In this document: one piece after another, positions 18,109 to 27,143 of the stretch | Layout of the letters: each line of letters begins with the position of its first letter | Position numbering within the stretch: the first letter of the stretch is position 1 | DNA from: Kushneria phyllosphaerae | GTDB taxonomy: Bacteria; Pseudomonadota; Gammaproteobacteria; Pseudomonadales; Halomonadaceae | Reading direction: 5' to 3' | Assembly: GCF_900312995.1 (NCBI RefSeq) | Contig: NZ_ONZI01000002.1 | Span: 186,001 to 250,000, forward strand | Length of the DNA: 64,000 nucleotides | Program-made: the position numbers and the translations under genes | The notes under the pieces: model-generated | Told to the model about the DNA's origin: nothing | Seen by the model: only the letters and a program-made list of their open reading frames with translations | Databases searched by the model: none

Positions 18109-20716
18109 TGCGTGGTGCTCCCTGATGAATGGTTGTAGAGGTCGCCACCTGATCGTTCAACCATTGTTCCAGACGCTGTCGCAGGGTGGCACTGTCGATG
18201 GCTTCATCGAGCCATTCGCGCAGCCGGCGGGCCAGTGCCGCGCGGTCCAGCTGTCGAATACCGGCCTTGACGGCAGCGACTCGCGCCGGCTCCACTGAAA
18301 GCTCATCCACCCCGAGCGCGACCAGCGCCGCCCAGGCCTGCGGGTCGCCCGCGGCGGCACCGCACACCCCCACCGGACAACGGTGACCGGAGGCGCCCTT
18401 CACGGTCAGGTCGATCAATCGCAGGACCGCGGGATGCAGCACATCGGCGCGACCGGCCAGGTCAGGGTCCTCGCGGTCCATGGCCAGGGTGTACTGGGTG
18501 AGGTCATTGGTGCCAATGGAGAGAAAATCCGCCACGCGCGCGATCCGGTCGGCACACAGAGCGGCGGCAGGCACCTCGATCATCGCCCCCAGCTCGGGCC
18601 GACCCTCAAGATTCATTTCACCGGCCAGAACCTCGATGCGTTCGCGGACGGCCACGAGTTCAGCGGCCTCGGTCACCATGGGCACCATGATACGAAGGCG
18701 GTCCAGCGGTCTGACGGAAAGCAGCGCGCGCAGTTGAACATCCAGCAGCGCCTGATGGCGTGCCATCAAACGTACGCCGCGCGTGCCCAGCGCCGGATTG
18801 GGCACACGAGGCAGCGAGAGGTAATCAAGCTGCTTGTCGGCGCCGATATCCAGCGTGCGGATAATGACCGAATGGGCACCCATACTGTCCAGCGCCTGCT
18901 GATAGATTTCACGCTGTGTTTCCTGATCCGGCGCCTGCTGGCGTGCCATGAACAGGAACTCGCTGCGCATCAGCCCGATCCCATCGGCACCGGCCTCATG
19001 GGCCAGACGGGCGTCCTCCGGATCTGCAACGTTGGCACAGACCTCGATCAGCACATCGTCCTGCGTACGGGCCGCTTCATGGGCGACCTCGCGCTCGGCC
19101 ATGGCGCGCGCCCGCGCCTGCTCGATCTGCTGGCGCGCGTCATCCAGCTGACCCGGCGTTGGCCTGAAGGTCAAGGCCCCCTTTTGCGCATCCAGAATGG
19201 CAGTGGCGCCTTCATGGTGGCCCACGGCCTCCATGAGTCCGGCGCCCATGGCGGCCAGGCAGGGCAGGCCGCGGGCCCGGGCCAGCAGTGCCACGTGCGA
19301 GGTCGTGCCACCACCGGCCAAGCAAAGGCCGACAGGCGCCATGCGATCCAGCGCCAGCAACTGCGAAGGCGTGATCTCCTCGGCCACCACGATCGCCCCC
19401 GGTGTCATCTCGACATGACTGTCTGCCGCGGCGTGTGGCACCAGAAGCGCAACCAGCCGCTCCTGTAAATCACGCAGGTCATCGGCACGCGCCGCCAGCA
19501 GGCGGCTTTCACTCTGACGAAGTGTCCTGACGCGGCTTTCCAGCACCTCTCGCCAGGCAAAGGCAGCACTACGCCCGGCCTGGATATGCGCAAGACTCTC
19601 CTCTCGCAGGGCCGGGTCATCCAGCCAGGCCTGATGCGCTTCCAGAATATCGGCTTCTTCCTGACGCCCATGATCCCGCGCCTGCTCGATATCAGTGATC
19701 AGCGTGTCGTTGAGCGTACTGATGGCGTCCGCCAGCTGCCGCTCGGCGACCTCGGCACTCTCTTCACGGTCAGCATTGATCTCAATACGGGAACGTTCAA
19801 GGCGCACCAGCGGACCCACGGCGAGGCCCGGACTGGCCATTAGCCCGTAGCCGGTGGTGTCATTGCCAGTGGGCACCGATGCTGGCGTCTCATCGGTCTG
19901 CTCGCCCTGCATGGGATCATGCTCGGCGGCTTCCGGCGTGGTCAAAAGCGCGGCGGCCTCCCCCAGAGCGGCGGCAGCATTGGAGCCACGCGCAATGATG
20001 GCCAGCGTATCGCCATGGCGCAGGGAAAGCCCCATCAATGCGGTCAGACTGGCGGCGTCGGCCTGATGTTCGCCGCGCTCAAGCACGAGGGTGCACTCAT
20101 GCTGGCGGGCAATGCCGCGAAGACGCGCGGCCGGACGCGCGTGCAGCCCGGCGGCCAGTGCCAGCGTGACCTGTTCGCGATATTCGTTATTGGCGCCCTC
20201 TGTCATACCGGAAGACGCACCTGCAGACAGCGCCACAAGTGTCATCAGCGCCGCACCGCGCTCGATCACACCACCAGGTGTTACCTTTTCAAACTCACAG
20301 CGCCATTGATCATTGCTGGTCACGACCAGTGGCGTGATCAGGCTCAATGCCCGGCAGGCCAAAAGGTCTGCATCGAAATCCCACAATAGATCGCCCTGCT
20401 GGACGCGATCGCCCGGCGCCACATGAACGATGATGCCCTCACCTTCCAGATCCACGGTATCCAGCCCAAGGTGAATCAGGATATCGCAGCCCTGATCGGT
20501 CTTGATCGTCAGGGCATGGCGCGTGCGTGCCAGATGCACCACCTCGCCGTCACAGGGGGCGAACAGCTGTGACTCCAGCGGCTCCAGTGCAATGCCCGGC
20601 CCCATGGTCTGCTGGGCAAAAACGGGGTCGGGAACCTGATCAAGCGGCACCAGCACCGCTTTAAGAGGGGCATGCAGCAGCGTCTGCGCAGGCGTCGAAT
20701 CAGCAGTCTCGGACAT
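18098..20716 (-). CDS. nagF: Fused PTS phosphotransferase EIIA-HPr-EI (NagF type)
   Basis: An 872-residue cytosolic phosphorelay protein. Residues 1-150 are a glucose-type EIIA (phospho-His in DILIHLGLDTVD). About 178-260 is HPr (His in AAGLHARPAARL). About 295-860 is enzyme I, with active-site His in GGGTTSHVALLARARGLP, RSEFLFMAR, SIGTNDLTQYTLAMDRED, and the catalytic Cys in VGVCGAAAGD. It passes phosphate from PEP through its own three stations to the EIIB of NagE, so GlcNAc uptake need not use general PTS proteins. The same arrangement is known as NagF in pseudomonads. AGGA precedes the ATG. It lies between the deaminase and nagE. Confidence 0.95.
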   Translation of the reverse strand: MSETADSTPAQTLLHAPLKAVLVPLDQVPDPVFAQQTMGPGIALEPLESQLFAPCDGEVVHLARTRHALTIKTDQGCDILIHLGLDTVDLEGEGIIVHVAPGDRVQQGDLLWDFDADLLACRALSLITPLVVTSNDQWRCEFEKVTPGGVIERGAALMTLVALSAGASSGMTEGANNEYREQVTLALAAGLHARPAARLRGIARQHECTLVLERGEHQADAASLTALMGLSLRHGDTLAIIARGSNAAAALGEAAALLTTPEAAEHDPMQGEQTDETPASVPTGNDTTGYGLMASPGLAVGPLVRLERSRIEINADREESAEVAERQLADAISTLNDTLITDIEQARDHGRQEEADILEAHQAWLDDPALREESLAHIQAGRSAAFAWREVLESRVRTLRQSESRLLAARADDLRDLQERLVALLVPHAAADSHVEMTPGAIVVAEEITPSQLLALDRMAPVGLCLAGGGTTSHVALLARARGLPCLAAMGAGLMEAVGHHEGATAILDAQKGALTFRPTPGQLDDARQQIEQARARAMAEREVAHEAARTQDDVLIEVCANVADPEDARLAHEAGADGIGLMRSEFLFMARQQAPDQETQREIYQQALDSMGAHSVIIRTLDIGADKQLDYLSLPRVPNPALGTRGVRLMARHQALLDVQLRALLSVRPLDRLRIMVPMVTEAAELVAVRERIEVLAGEMNLEGRPELGAMIEVPAAALCADRIARVADFLSIGTNDLTQYTLAMDREDPDLAGRADVLHPAVLRLIDLTVKGASGHRCPVGVCGAAAGDPQAWAALVALGVDELSVEPARVAAVKAGIRQLDRAALARRLREWLDEAIDSATLRQRLEQWLNDQVATSTTIHQGAPRNAI

Positions 20717-20784
20717 GAGAGGGTCCTGTTGTCATTGTCATGGCGTCATGGCCGTTCTGTCAGTCGGTTAACACCGACACGCCT

Positions 20785-21804
20785 TTAGCGCGTCTGCGTG
20801 ACCTTGTTAAGAAATTCGGGGCGGTCGGGATCATGCCCTGTAACGCGCGAAAGTGCTTCAATCATCAAATAAAAGCTCTGAATGGCACAAAGGGGCGCCA
20901 GGGCGTCGTGTGGCGCCTCGGCAATGGTGAGATCTCGCGAGGCCACCGCGGCATCGGCCGCCAGCAGCACCCGCGCCCCGCGCGCGCGAAAGGTGTCAGC
21001 CAGATCGACAAGTCCCTTCTGCGCCTTCCCTTTCGGTGCCAGAATCAGCACGGGATAGTCGCGCCCCACCAGCGCCATCGGTCCATGCTGCACCTCGGCG
21101 CCGCTGAAGGCTTCGGCCTGAATCACGCAGGTTTCCTTGAACTTGAGCGCCGCCTCCTGAGCGATCGGCAAGCCGGCGCCGCGGCCGATGACCAGAAGCT
21201 TGTCCACATCGCGCAACGCGTCTACGCCGATGTGCCACTCATGGCGACAGGCCTGTGCCAGTGACTCGGGCAGCGCGGCCAGCCCTTCCAGCAAAGCGCG
21301 GTCCTGCTGCCAGTGCGCCATCACAGAAGCACTGGCTGACAGCGTGGCCAGAAAGCTTTTTGTGGCGGCCACACTTTTTTCTTCCCCGGCCTGCAGGTCG
21401 ATGACGTGATCGGCGCCATGGGCCAGCGGCGAGTCCACGGCATTGACCATGGCCAGGCTCAGCGCCCCGCCGCCTTTCAGGGCCTTTTGCGCCTCGACAA
21501 GATCAGGGCTGCGCCCGGACTGCGACACGGCCAGCGCCAGGGTATGTTCGACCTGCCAGGCGGTATCATCCAGCGTGCACAGCGACAGCGGCAGTGACGC
21601 ACAGGGCCGACCGGTCATCTGCATCATCAGCCGGGCAAAATAACCGGCGGCATGATCGGAGCTGCCGCGCGCCACGGTCATGGCATCATGCAGGGGTCGA
21701 TGACGCAGCACCTCGCCCAGCTGCGTCATGGTGTCGCGATTGACGCGCCACTGCTCGGCAATGCGTTGTGGGGCACTCAGCGCCTCGTCGCGCATCAGGG
21801 ACAT
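20785..21804 (-). CDS. nagB: SIS-domain glucosamine-6-phosphate deaminase (NagB-II type)
   Basis: A 339-residue protein with two sugar-isomerase (SIS) domains. GSSDHAAGYFARLM (about 48-61) and AVSQSGRSPDLVEAQKAL (about 92-109) form the first phosphosugar site. LVIGRGAGLPIAQEAALKFKETC and EVQHGPMALV form the second, as in the isomerase half of GlmS. There is no glutaminase domain, so it should run in the catabolic direction, converting glucosamine-6-phosphate to fructose-6-phosphate and ammonia. This is the non-homologous replacement of NagB found in Shewanella and relatives. The ATG is chosen over a GTG two codons earlier because GGAGAG is six bases from it. Confidence 0.92.
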   Translation of the reverse strand: MSLMRDEALSAPQRIAEQWRVNRDTMTQLGEVLRHRPLHDAMTVARGSSDHAAGYFARLMMQMTGRPCASLPLSLCTLDDTAWQVEHTLALAVSQSGRSPDLVEAQKALKGGGALSLAMVNAVDSPLAHGADHVIDLQAGEEKSVAATKSFLATLSASASVMAHWQQDRALLEGLAALPESLAQACRHEWHIGVDALRDVDKLLVIGRGAGLPIAQEAALKFKETCVIQAEAFSGAEVQHGPMALVGRDYPVLILAPKGKAQKGLVDLADTFRARGARVLLAADAAVASRDLTIAEAPHDALAPLCAIQSFYLMIEALSRVTGHDPDRPEFLNKVTQTR

Positions 21805-21853
21805 GATCACTCTCCAGCGTCAGCATCGTAAAAAGGATAGACCGCCGCGCAGG

Positions 21854-22954
21854 TCATTCGATCACCGGGCATCCGGCAACCCACACCTGTTCGACATCAA
21901 GATTTGGGGAAAGCGTCACGATATCGGCGCGATAGCCCGGCGCAAGTACCCCGCGGTCATTTAATCCCAGATACCGCGCCGGCCACAGCGACAGGCGCCG
22001 GGACGCTTCCGAAAGCGTGAGCCCCAGCCCGGTCATATTACGCAGTGCCACATCCATGGTCAGTGCGCTGCCGGCCAGCCCGCCATCGGCCAGACGTACG
22101 CTGTTCCCCTGTTTGAATACCCGGTGCTCGCCCAGGCGATATTCGCCATCGGGCATGCCTGCCGCTGCCGTGGCATCGGTGACCACATAAAGATGCGGTA
22201 TGGCACGGCGCGCGGCCAGCACGGCGCCCGGCTCAACATGAATCAGATCCCCGATCAGTTCGGCGTAGTCAGCGTGTGCCAGTGCCGCGCCCACGACGCC
22301 GGGCGCGCGGTGATGCAGCCCGCCCATGGCGTTATAAAGATGGGTAAAGCCCCTGGCCCCGAGCTGGAGTGCTTCAACACACTGATCATGCGTGGCGGCC
22401 GTGTGCCCCAGCTGAACCCTGACGCCGCGGGCAGCCAGCGCCTCAATCAAGGCCATGTGCCCCTCGATTTCCGGCGCCATGGTAATCACGCGAATGGGTG
22501 CCAGCGCGTCAAGCTCGTCAAAGGCTTCAAGCGTTCCCGGGCGGGCATAAGGCGGCTGGGCGCCCAGCATGTCAGGGTTGATAAAGGGCCCTTCAAGGTG
22601 AATACCCAGAATATCGGCTGCCCGATCAGGCGGCGTGGCCATGACACTTCCGGCATCACGAAAGGCCTTCAGCAGTGCCTCACGGGAGGCCGTCATGCTG
22701 GTCCCCAGAAGGCTGGTGGTGCCGAAACGCGCATGCGTGCGGGCCAGCACGGCCAGCGCGTCGCCACCTTCCATGAGGTCCGCCCCACCGCCGCCATGAA
22801 CGTGCAGATCAATAAAGCCGGGGATGATTCTTGGCGCATCATTGTCTTCTGGATCCACCGGCGTCCCGCTGATTCCGGCGATTCGGCCCTGTCGGAGTGT
22901 CAGCTCGCCCTTGAACCACCCTTCCGGCGTCAGTATGTTGCCTTCCAGTGTCAT
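21854..22954 (-). CDS. nagA: N-acetylglucosamine-6-phosphate deacetylase
   Basis: A 366-residue amidohydrolase that removes acetate from GlcNAc-6-phosphate. Family motifs are IIPGFIDLHVHGGGGADLMEG (about 42-62), HLEGPFINPDMLGAQ (metal Glu), VQLGHTAATHDQC (metal His), FTHLYNAMGGLHHRAPG and VTDATAAAGMPDGEY (catalytic Asp). It is the first gene of the nag operon, 49 bases before nagB-II. The start MTLEGNILTP is preceded by AGGGA. No nag regulator gene is in the window. Confidence 0.95.
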   Translation of the reverse strand: MTLEGNILTPEGWFKGELTLRQGRIAGISGTPVDPEDNDAPRIIPGFIDLHVHGGGGADLMEGGDALAVLARTHARFGTTSLLGTSMTASREALLKAFRDAGSVMATPPDRAADILGIHLEGPFINPDMLGAQPPYARPGTLEAFDELDALAPIRVITMAPEIEGHMALIEALAARGVRVQLGHTAATHDQCVEALQLGARGFTHLYNAMGGLHHRAPGVVGAALAHADYAELIGDLIHVEPGAVLAARRAIPHLYVVTDATAAAGMPDGEYRLGEHRVFKQGNSVRLADGGLAGSALTMDVALRNMTGLGLTLSEASRRLSLWPARYLGLNDRGVLAPGYRADIVTLSPNLDVEQVWVAGCPVIE

Positions 22955-23138
22955 CACCCGTTTCCCTGTCTGCCCATGCGTGGTTCGCCCGATTGAAAGT
23001 GCCCTGATTGATATCCCGTCACAACACCCCAATTCAATACCGTCATATCTTCAGCGCTGCATTGTCTTCAATCAAGCGGCGCTGTCCTGTCATCACTCAA
23101 GGTCTTCACTCAAGGTCTTCAGACAAGGGGTCTCGGTA
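22955..23138. promoter_or_regulatory. Divergent promoter region of the nag operon and a Rossmann gene
   Basis: Region of 184 bases that must hold the nag operon promoter (leftward) and that of the next gene (rightward). I found no NagC- or NagQ-type operator by eye. Two perfect tandem copies of CACTCAAGGTCTT lie at 23094-23119, just ahead of the rightward ribosome site. Confidence 0.4.
23094..23119. repeat. Tandem 13-base repeat, two copies
   Basis: CACTCAAGGTCTT occurs twice head to tail at 23094-23106 and 23107-23119, followed by AAGGGG and an ATG at 23139. It could be a slippage duplication in the 5' leader or a pair of protein-binding sites. Confidence 0.85.
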
Positions 23139-23765
23139 ATGACGACATTGATTATCGGCGCCAACGGCAAGATTGGCCGCCGCCTTTGCGAGCAGGCCGC
23201 GCACCGCGGCCATCCAGTGCGCGCAATGGTGCGCGATGAGCGGCAAAAGGCGTTTTTTGAGTCGCTCGGCATTGACACCATCATGGGCGATTTGACCGGT
23301 GAGATGGCGCATGCCCTTGAAGGCTGCGATCAGGTGGTCTTTACGGCCGGCTCCGGCGCCTCGACCGGGCTGGACCATACGCTGATGGTGGATCTCAATG
23401 GCGCCATGCGTGCCATCGACCTTGCAAAGGCACACGGTATCCGGCGCTTTTTCATGGTCAGTACGCTGCATGTCGACCCGCTTGAAGGCCCGGAAAAGCT
23501 CAGGCCCTATCTGGTCGCCAAACGCGCCGCCGATGCCTATCTACAGTCTTCAGGACTTGAGCAGGTTATTTTGCGTCCGGGTCGACTCAGCGACGACGCC
23601 GGCAGCGGTCGCATCGAAACCGATGCAGAGCAGGCCACCACCGCAGACGTGTCGCGAGACAACGTCGCCACGGCGCTTTTGACCCTGCTGGAGCGCCATG
23701 CGCCCCTCCCCACCGAGATTGTTTTGCTCGATGGCAACAAGCCCATCGAGCAGATGCTGGGATAA
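23139..23765 (+). CDS. Atypical short-chain dehydrogenase, NAD(P)-binding protein
   Basis: A 208-residue Rossmann protein. The nucleotide-binding loop is LIIGANGKIGRRLCEQA (about 4-20); GDLTGEMAHALEGCDQVVFTAGS follows, then YLVAKRAADAYLQSSGLEQVILRPGRL with the YxxxK pair. This is the NmrA-like/atypical SDR group (YwnB, SDR_a5), involved in redox sensing or flavin and quinone reduction. The substrate is unknown. AAGGGG is eight bases from the ATG. It is divergent from nagA; its stop is followed by a hairpin without a T run and then by rnb. Confidence 0.85.
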   Translation: MTTLIIGANGKIGRRLCEQAAHRGHPVRAMVRDERQKAFFESLGIDTIMGDLTGEMAHALEGCDQVVFTAGSGASTGLDHTLMVDLNGAMRAIDLAKAHGIRRFFMVSTLHVDPLEGPEKLRPYLVAKRAADAYLQSSGLEQVILRPGRLSDDAGSGRIETDAEQATTADVSRDNVATALLTLLERHAPLPTEIVLLDGNKPIEQMLG

Positions 23766-23773
23766 CAAGCGTC

Positions 23774-23803
23774 TGCCCTGCCACCCTCCGGTGGGCAGGG
23801 TGC
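23774..23803 (+). terminator. Hairpin between the Rossmann gene and rnb
   Basis: CCCTGCC-ACC facing GGT-GGGCAGGG with one bulged base, followed by only three T residues (CCTCTTTC). A weak terminator or processing hairpin. Confidence 0.4.
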
Positions 23804-23865
23804 CTCTTTCACCGGGTCGTATGAGGCCTTATAGTGGGCCCCCGATTCCCCAACCGATTAACGAG

Positions 23866-25824
23866 ATGCTCTCGAACAACAGCCAGCTCGCCCAGCTCAA
23901 GCAAAATATCCGTGAAAAAACGCCCCGTGTGACCGGTGTGATCAAGGGCACCGACAAGGGTTACGGTTTTTTGGAAACCGACGACGGCCAGTCCTTTTTC
24001 GTGCCGCCCCCCGCCATGAAGCAGGTTGTACACGGCGATCGTGTCGAAGCCGTGCTCAACGAGGAGAAAGAACGCAAGAGTGTCGAGCCGGAAAGCCTGA
24101 TTGAAGCCGGCCTCGGCCGCTTTATCGGTCGCGTCAAAAAGCGTGACGGGCGTCTTTCTGTCGTTCCTGATCATCCCTCCATCAATATCGCGCTGCGTGC
24201 CCGCACCCATCGCAATATCGAGGAGAATACGCTCAATGAAGGCGACTGGGTGGTGGCGCACCTGTTGCGTCATCCGCTGCGTGAAAACGATCGCGGCTTT
24301 TTTGTCCAGGTCGATGACGTCATCGCGGAAGGCGCACATCCTTCGGTCCCTTGGCGTGTGACCCTGGCGCGCCATGCGCTGGAGCAGGCCTCACCGGAAG
24401 CCGGTAATGACTGGCCCCTGCACGAAGAAGGTCTTGAACGCACCGACCTGACCGATGTGGCCTTCTTTACCATCGACAATGCCACCACCACCGACATGGA
24501 CGACGCGCTCAGCGTTGAGGCATTGGATGACGGCCGCTTCCGCATGAAGGTCGCCATTGCTGACCCCACGGCCTATGTCGAGCAGGGTGACAGGGTCGAC
24601 CAGGAAGCGCGCCAGCGTGCCTTCACCGTCTATTTGCCGGGCCAGAACGTGACCATGCTGCCCGAGCCGCTGGCCGATGACCTGTGCTCGCTCAAGCAGG
24701 ATGAAGACCGCCCTGCGCTGGTCTGCACGCTTGAAGTTGGTGCCGACGGCGTGATCGGTGAGTACCACTTTGAGGCCGCCACCGTGCGCTCAAAGGCCCG
24801 TCTGAACTACGAGCAGGTCTCTGATTACATCGAGGCGCTCGAAGCCGGTACGACGCCGTCATGGACGCCGGACTTTGAACAGGGCGAAGCGCAGATCAAG
24901 GCTTTGGCCGGATTGACCAAAGCACGCCAGACCTGGCGTCAACAGCACGCACTGGTCTTTGGCGACCGTCCCGACTATGTCTTCAAGCTTGATGAGACCG
25001 GCAACGTGCTGGATATCGTGACCGAAGAGCGCCGCGTCGGTCATCGCATGGTGGAAGAAGCCATGATTGCCGCCAACGTCTGCTGCGCCAAGCTGCTCGG
25101 TGAGCACGTCGGCCACGGCATCTTCAATGTGCATCAGGGCATTGCCACTGAAAAGGCCGAACAGGCTCAGGCCTTTCTGGCCAGCCAGTCGGTCGAGGCC
25201 ACGCCAGAGCAGTTCAACAATATTGCGCAGTGGCGCGCACTGCGTCACCAGCTCGACGAGCGCAAGGATGCCTGGCTTGATGCCCGCCTTCGCCGCTTTC
25301 AGGGCTACAGCGTGATGCAGAGTGAACCGGGGCCGCATTTCGGCATGGGTCTGCCGGCCTATGCCACCTGGACCTCTCCGATCCGTAAATACGGCGACAT
25401 GATCAACCACCGCCTGATCAAGCAGGTCCTGCGCGGCGACGCCGAGCATGACAAGGCGACCGATGTGTCTGTGACCGATCATCTGAGCGATCGTCGACGC
25501 CTGAACCGCATGGCAGAACGCGACGTCAAGGACTGGCTCTACGTTCGCTATCTGACCGATGCCGTCACCAGCGAGACCGTCTTTGAAGGCGAAATCGTCG
25601 ATATCCGCCGGGGAGGCCTTCGCGTTCGTCTGCCCGCCAATGGCGCCTCGGCCTTCGTGCCCGCCTCCATGCTGCATACCGATCGTGACGCCGTGGCCAT
25701 TGATGACAAGGAAGGGCTGATCAACATTGGCGACGAACTGCGCTATCGACTGGGTGACGTCCTGAACGTCGTGCTGATCGAGGCGCGAGAAGAGACGCGT
25801 TCGCTGGTGGCACGCCCTGCCTGA
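23866..25824 (+). CDS. rnb: Exoribonuclease II
   Basis: A 652-residue 3'-5' exoribonuclease of the RNB family. The N-terminal cold-shock domains (about 20-150; KGYGFLETDDGQSFFVPPPAMKQVVHGDRV) lead to the catalytic RNB domain (about 200-520). The acidic metal cluster is in TIDNATTTDMDDALSVEAL, and the C-terminal S1 domain starts at about 560 (VFEGEIVDIRRGGLRVRLP). The size and the opening MLSNNSQLAQLKQNI match RNase II rather than the longer RNase R. It degrades unstructured mRNA to nucleotides. The ribosome site is poor (ACGAG), so the start rests on family alignment. Confidence 0.93.
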   Translation: MLSNNSQLAQLKQNIREKTPRVTGVIKGTDKGYGFLETDDGQSFFVPPPAMKQVVHGDRVEAVLNEEKERKSVEPESLIEAGLGRFIGRVKKRDGRLSVVPDHPSINIALRARTHRNIEENTLNEGDWVVAHLLRHPLRENDRGFFVQVDDVIAEGAHPSVPWRVTLARHALEQASPEAGNDWPLHEEGLERTDLTDVAFFTIDNATTTDMDDALSVEALDDGRFRMKVAIADPTAYVEQGDRVDQEARQRAFTVYLPGQNVTMLPEPLADDLCSLKQDEDRPALVCTLEVGADGVIGEYHFEAATVRSKARLNYEQVSDYIEALEAGTTPSWTPDFEQGEAQIKALAGLTKARQTWRQQHALVFGDRPDYVFKLDETGNVLDIVTEERRVGHRMVEEAMIAANVCCAKLLGEHVGHGIFNVHQGIATEKAEQAQAFLASQSVEATPEQFNNIAQWRALRHQLDERKDAWLDARLRRFQGYSVMQSEPGPHFGMGLPAYATWTSPIRKYGDMINHRLIKQVLRGDAEHDKATDVSVTDHLSDRRRLNRMAERDVKDWLYVRYLTDAVTSETVFEGEIVDIRRGGLRVRLPANGASAFVPASMLHTDRDAVAIDDKEGLINIGDELRYRLGDVLNVVLIEAREETRSLVARPA

Positions 25825-25831
25825 ACCGCAT

Positions 25832-25856
25832 GCTCGCCCTGATCATCAGGGCGAGC
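25832..25856 (+). terminator. Hairpin downstream of rnb
   Basis: GCTCGCCCTGA-TCA-TCAGGGCGAGC, a perfect 11-base stem seven bases past the stop, without a T run. Confidence 0.5.
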
Positions 25857-26003
25857 TGTTCGCGGGCATGCAGGCTACAGTCTGTTACCCGTTACAGCAG
25901 CAGTCATCCGATTGACACATTATACTGGGGCGTTTGCCGGCGACCTGTGCCTTGCAATGAGTTGTCCGATTCAATACGTGCGGTTCGAGGAGGGTTCGGC
26001 GTA

Positions 26004-27143
26004 GTGCATATTGCCGACATGACCATGTTTTATGCGCCATCCAGCGGGGGTGTGCGCACCTATCTCGATGCCAAACGCCGTCGCTTGAACGCTACCGCCG
26101 ATATTCGACATACGTTGCTGGTCCCGGGAGAGGCCTATACGCATCAGGCAGATGACCACCGTGTCAACGTGCCTGCCGCGCCCCTGCCATTCAGCAATGG
26201 CTATCGCTTTCCCCTGACCCGCGGTCCGTGGCGTCGCGCCCTGCGCGATGCCAGGCCGGATCTGATCGAGGCCGGCGATCCCTATACGGTGGGCTGGGCG
26301 GCCATTGCCGGTGCTCGCGAGCTTGATATTCCACTGGTGGCCTTTTATCACTCGGATCTACCCACCATGATCAGCAACCGACTGGGCAACTGGTCCCGGC
26401 CGCTGATCAATACCTATATCAAAAGGCTTTACGCGCACTATGACCGTGTACTGGCACCCAGTAACGTCATGGCGCAGCGCCTTGAAGGTCTCGGCATTCA
26501 GCACGTTCGCGTACAGCCACTGGGAGTGGATCTGACAACCTTTCACCCCTCACTGCGCGATGACAGCGTCAAGACCGAGCTGGGGCTTTCCGAGGATACC
26601 CGCCTGCTGGTGTTTGCCGGACGTGGCTCACAGGAAAAGAACCTTCACATCCTGCTGGAGACGATGCAAAAGCTTGCCGACCGGGGCACTCAGCCCTTCC
26701 ATCTGCTGCTGGTCGGCTCCTCCATGCCCACTCAGGTGCCGGACAACGTCACGGTGATCAATCACTTCTGTCCGACCGCCGAAATCGCCCGCTATTTCGC
26801 CAGCAGCGATGCCCTGCTGCATGCCGGGACGCAGGAAACCTTCGGCCTGGTCGTACTTGAAGCCATGGCGTGCGGTATACCTGTCGTCGCGACGCGCGCC
26901 GGTGCGCTGGCGGAAAACGTACCGGAGGGGTGTGGCATGCTGTGTCAGCCGCTGGACAGCGATGACATGGTACAAAGCATTCTTGCGCTGTTTGAAAATG
27001 ACGCAAGAGCAATGGGTCAGAAGGCGCGCGCACATGTCGAGCGTCATCATGACTGGAACATCGTGGTGCAGGGCGTCACGCATCATTATCAGGAGCTGCT
27101 GGGAATCAGCACGACAGCAGAGGTAAGCGTACAACATGGCTGA
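26004..27143 (+). CDS. GT4-family glycosyltransferase
   Basis: A 379-residue retaining glycosyltransferase with the GT-B fold. The N-terminal half carries SSGGVRTYLDAKRR (about 11-24), the acceptor-side glycine loop. The C-terminal half has the nucleotide-sugar signature GTQETFGLVVLEAMACGIPVVATRAGALAE (the E-x7-E motif). The start is GTG with GAGGAGGG about ten bases upstream; longer in-frame starts have no ribosome site. It is first in a three-gene set with a DUF2334 protein (overlap of 8 bases) and a YbhN-like membrane protein. This suggests building and possibly exporting a glycolipid or glycan. The sugar and acceptor are unknown. Confidence 0.85.
   Translation: MHIADMTMFYAPSSGGVRTYLDAKRRRLNATADIRHTLLVPGEAYTHQADDHRVNVPAAPLPFSNGYRFPLTRGPWRRALRDARPDLIEAGDPYTVGWAAIAGARELDIPLVAFYHSDLPTMISNRLGNWSRPLINTYIKRLYAHYDRVLAPSNVMAQRLEGLGIQHVRVQPLGVDLTTFHPSLRDDSVKTELGLSEDTRLLVFAGRGSQEKNLHILLETMQKLADRGTQPFHLLLVGSSMPTQVPDNVTVINHFCPTAEIARYFASSDALLHAGTQETFGLVVLEAMACGIPVVATRAGALAENVPEGCGMLCQPLDSDDMVQSILALFENDARAMGQKARAHVERHHDWNIVVQGVTHHYQELLGISTTAEVSVQHG

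Noticed and set aside
16807..18138. Open frame of 443 codons on the plus strand
   Set aside because: Antisense to nagE; proline-, arginine- and glutamine-rich low-complexity translation typical of a shadow frame.
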